This document shows, piece by piece, positions 61,064 through 64,000 of a stretch of 64,000 bases of DNA. Position 1 is the stretch's first letter; the number at the start of each line of letters is the position of its first letter. The position numbers and the translations under genes are program-made. The notes under the pieces were generated by a model. The model made no database searches. It was given only the letters and a program-made list of their open reading frames with translations, and had not been told where the DNA came from. The DNA lies in the NCBI GenBank assembly GCA_025201765.1, contig MU623427.1, positions 1 through 64,000 of the forward strand, written 5' to 3'. The stretch is from Daldinia sp. FL1419. Taxonomy: Eukaryota > Ascomycota > Sordariomycetes > Xylariales > Hypoxylaceae.

Positions 61064-61538
61064 ATGTTCGGCGCATTCAGAGCGACGAGTCCGCTATGCG
61101 GTGGTCTACTATGGTATGCGAGAGAATAGGCGATATCAAACCTAATAGCGTGCCTATACTAACCTGACAATTTCTCTAGGAAGACCCCGTGGCGCCTATC
61201 ACGATTCCAGAAGGCACGGCAACGCAAGCGACTCCGTGGTGTTGATTCAGTGGTGGAGACGATTGGAAATGCGCTGGCGAAGAAGGGCGAAACGCTAAAG
61301 GCCCTCGAGGTGTGGAGGGAGTCGATGCCCACCGAGGCCGAGATGCTACCTAAAGATAAATATACAATGTTCGACAGGAAAGAGAAGCGATATAGAAAGG
61401 GAATTCACAGTATGTTTTATGCGAATCTACGCCGGAGATCTGTACATAAGTATTGGTATGGGAAAATGCTGACAACAGAATTCAGAGCTACCAAAGTGGA
61501 CGAGAGTATCGCAAAGAGTCAACCCGCCCGGATATTAA
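61064..61538 (+). CDS. MRPL31: Mitochondrial ribosomal large-subunit protein Mrpl31/mL60
   Basis: Three exons (61064-61113, 61180-61409, 61486-61538) encode 110 aa. MFGAFRATSPLCGGLLWKTP, SRFQKARQRKRLRGVDSVVE and the closing LPKWTRVSQRVNPPGY match fungal MRPL31 (mL60). The last 17 codons are reached only if the acceptor at 61485 is used; reading past the donor at 61410 gives unrelated sequence. The protein is basic with a short presequence-like start, consistent with import into mitochondria and a place in the large mitoribosomal subunit. Confidence 0.92.
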
Positions 61539-61887
61539 GCGTATATATTGGATATCAGTAGTTGAGGCAATACTACGTTCCCAAATCACTCTATGGGCCT
61601 ACGTTATCAGGCTAGTAAACGAGAGGCGTACATAGAAAGGCATCTCCTAATGCCGTTATCTTCAACCGCAGATCATAAACCTACTGAATTGTACATTATT
61701 GTACGCGGAACGAGAGGATTGGTCATACTTCTCTCTGTATAGGCATGGAATAAAACTATCAAGAGAATAATCGAGCCATCGCAGTTTGAACCAGTTGTGT
61801 TGCGCGAAGTCATCTTTTAAACCACGTGTATTGTTACAAGCTATTATCGTTCAGGGTATCAGCGAATCGGTGCTAACTAGTAGCTTT
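61539..61887. other. Convergent intergenic MRPL31 / CBC2
   Basis: 349 bp of 3' flank for both genes; nothing further is seen. Confidence 0.55.
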
Positions 61888-62615
61888 TTATCTTAGGCGC
61901 CCGTAGTCATCTTCCATGTGTTGATCCCGTTCCCTATTTCGTTGACCCTCCCGCTCTCGTTCCGTCTGAATCGCCCTTCCCAAACCACCTCGTCCCTCGT
62001 CGTAGTCATCTCTGTACTCGTCTCGTACTTGACCGCCGGACTTGCCTCGGCCGTACTGGCGGCCTTCTTCGAAACCAGGATCTAAATCAGTTCGGATAAT
62101 ACGCTCGTCAAGCTTGGTGCCACCAATGTATTTCATGCAGTCCAAAGCATCCTGATGAGTGTAGTACTCGACAAAACAGAAACCACAAGGGGTCTTGTTG
62201 TATCGATCTAGTCCCATGACCAGACGCTTGATCTCACCGCACTTAGAGAAGAGCTCATAAACTTGTTCTTCGGTTGTATAGAAGGAACTTGAAAACTGCT
62301 GTCAATGGTTTGCCCGGTAGAAATTAGATGCTGCTATAATGAACGTACAGGTTTCCGACGTAGAGGGTTGTAGCATCCTTCAGAGGATCTTCTGGAGCCT
62401 CTTCCACCGGGACAATGGCTTCGACCTCACCATCTTTATTATCTCGTCCGTGGTCTGGTCGTCTCCGCTTGTTCTATTCCAATTGGATTGGTGTCAGTTC
62501 GCAACGGCCGAGCTATATATCAGACGATAAAGAATAAGGGAGAGCTCACCCGACTGTTATAATATGCGCTAGGTCGATCTAGCCTATCAACTGTCGAACG
62601 AAGTACGGAAGGCAT
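61888..62615 (-). CDS. CBC2: Nuclear cap-binding complex small subunit Cbc2/NCBP2
   Basis: Three exons (62615-62550, 62473-62349, 62287-61888) encode 196 aa. The start MPSVLRSTVDRLDRPSAYYN is conserved in fungal CBP20. The RRM has RNP2 TLYVGNL (split by intron 2) and RNP1 CGFCFVEYY. The two Tyr that stack on the m7G cap are represented in SAYYNSR. KYIGGTKLDERIIRTDLDPG and GRQYGRGKSGGQVRDEYR form the cap-dependent tail, followed by an Arg/Asp/Glu-rich end. With Cbc1/NCBP1 it binds the 5' cap of Pol II transcripts, aiding splicing and export. Confidence 0.95.
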
Positions 62616-63343
62616 TCTTTGGATACCTAGGTGCCTGGATACCTGGTATTGATGTATCGAAAATGCTTTCAAGATTAGGATGTTTTGTGTACCCGTGTGT
62701 AAACTGTCTGTGAATATGAGCGCCAATGATAAGAGAAGGCTGAAATTGGAAGTAAACGTCAGGCAAGTTGATTGAAGAAGGCTGAAAGCTATGGGCCCAT
62801 TTTTATTTAATGCAGCAGTTCTGATTTGCTAAATCGTTAGGAACATGGCGCGTTTCCAAGGTCGTACCTACCGTGTCGGATCGCGCTTGGATTTTTAGCT
62901 GCCAACGCTGCAATGACCATGGTCGGAGGTACTGAGGTATTGTACATACATACCCATTCCTTCCATGTACAACTGCATAAGCCTAAAAAGGTACTAAGGC
63001 ATGTACTGCCAATTCTCCCGCCACCGAATATTCCATAGCAATAATTCTTAGGGTACTTCGATCTGGGTCTTTCCATGTACATCGTCCACCCTAGCTTCAC
63101 GAGAGCGACCAGAGCTTACCCGCAAGCAGCTTGGCTGGGCAAACAAAAATAACTGCATAGTACCTAACTTATTAGGTAAACTTGCGGTTTACATCAACAG
63201 TGTATTTTAAGTTCTTCTTCGCAACCACCAGAATTGCTCCAGCTTACAGGCGTTAATCCATACTTGTCCTGTATCCCAGGTAGAGATGCAACTTAGCTGA
63301 TGGTAACATAACATCCGCTTCTCTCACATTCAATTTCTCAAAA
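62616..63343. promoter_or_regulatory. Divergent promoter CBC2 / NUP82
   Basis: 728 bp between opposed start codons; no gene or distinct motif is recognised. Confidence 0.5.
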
Positions 63344-64000
63344 ATGCCCAAGATCAAGAGTTATACCCCAGCCTGGTTGTCGGCACCTTCGCCCGGCTAC
63401 GACCTCTTTGCACCCAACGCCAACGAATCCCTCGATCACTCGGCTTATATCGACAGGACCGTCTCACAAGATGGTCCGCGACGGACAATTGCTCGTCGTG
63501 GCACCGAAGTCTTCGTTGCTGTTGGGAAGGAAATTAGATGGGGAGATCTACTTTACCTAAAAGAGCGATGGGAAGAGAAACAGGCCGAAGCTCGAGGTAG
63601 TGTCCATATCAAACGCGAGGATTCCGATAGCTCTAGCGACGATGAATTAAGACAATCAATAGAGAACGGGTGTGCCGAAGGTTTCCGGGTAAGGAATGTC
63701 GCATCGTGTTTATCAACGCCGAGCAGCTAATATTTCTAGATTATCACAACCTCCGTTGGTAGTGATATCCAACAGCTCATTATCTCACCGTATGCGAACT
63801 TCATGGCAGTAGTTACTACACATACTGTTCGTATCCTCCTCCTACCTGATTCGGCCCACCTTACAGCACCTGGCCTTGACGCCATCAAGCCGAAGTCATG
63901 GACTTTGGGTCCAACAACACATGTTATGAACCGTTCACCAATCGCCTCGGTTTTATGGCACCCGTTAGGAGTTAACGGCTCTGCGTTGGTGACGGTCACA
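63344..64000 (+). CDS. NUP82: Nucleoporin Nup82 (N-terminal part, cut by window end)
   Basis: Exon 1 is 63344-63688 and exon 2 runs from 63740 to the window edge without a stop, giving the first ~200 residues. MPKIKSYTPAWLSAPSPGYD and LFAPNANESLDHSAYIDR are typical of fungal Nup82, and EIRWGDLLYLKERWEE follows. An acidic Ser/Asp stretch lies near 85-105. Exon 2 carries the beginning of a beta-propeller (LIISPYANFMAVVTTHTVRI, ASVLWHPLGVNG). Nup82 anchors the cytoplasmic export platform with Nup159 and Nsp1. The intron is 51 nt with a GTAAGG donor. Confidence 0.88.

Overview
The window looks like nuclear DNA of a filamentous ascomycete (Pezizomycotina, probably a Sordariomycete). The reasons are short introns (about 50-130 nt) with GTANGT donors, CTAAY-like branch sites and YAG acceptors; two Zn2Cys6 regulators; fungus-specific families; and an AT-rich transposon relic whose decay matches repeat-induced point mutation (RIP). 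I assembled the gene models by hand from reading frames, splice signals and family knowledge. For every complete model the exon lengths sum to a whole number of codons.

Layout: 1-1799 is a RIP-degraded Fot1/pogo-type transposon. A gene-rich block follows at 2.3-18.5 kb: a multi-pass membrane protein (-), ARL3 GTPase (+), exosome RRP45 (-), spliceosomal CWC15 (+), an EBP-type sterol isomerase family protein (-), a PEBP-family protein (+), and two convergent Zn2Cys6 transcription factors. From 18.5 to 38.8 kb I find only one protein gene, a TALE/KN homeobox regulator at 23.3-24.7 kb. It sits alone between a 4.8 kb and a 14 kb gene-free stretch. The long stretch ends at an intron-containing tRNA-like gene (38.8 kb).

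From 39.9 kb the window holds a caspase-like/rhodanese fusion protein (-), an acidic disordered protein with a PP1-docking-like motif (-), NADH-cytochrome b5 reductase (-), a DUF3605 protein (+), SND2/TMEM208 (-), APC3/CDC27 (+), histone H4 (+), TRAPP subunit TRS20/sedlin (-), mitochondrial ribosomal protein MRPL31/mL60 (+), cap-binding subunit CBC2 (-), and the 5' part of NUP82 (+), cut by the window edge.

Most genes are housekeeping functions: RNA processing (RRP45, CWC15, CBC2), trafficking and membranes (ARL3, TRS20, SND2, CBR1, EBP), cell cycle and chromatin (CDC27, H4), nuclear pore and mitochondrial translation. They do not form a pathway cluster. I see no biosynthetic gene cluster, CRISPR array or virus. 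The less ordinary parts are the strand-asymmetric hypermutation of the transposon, the caspase-rhodanese architecture, the isolated homeobox gene, the odd tRNA-like locus, and recurrent TAGGTACCTA-type palindromes confined to non-coding DNA.
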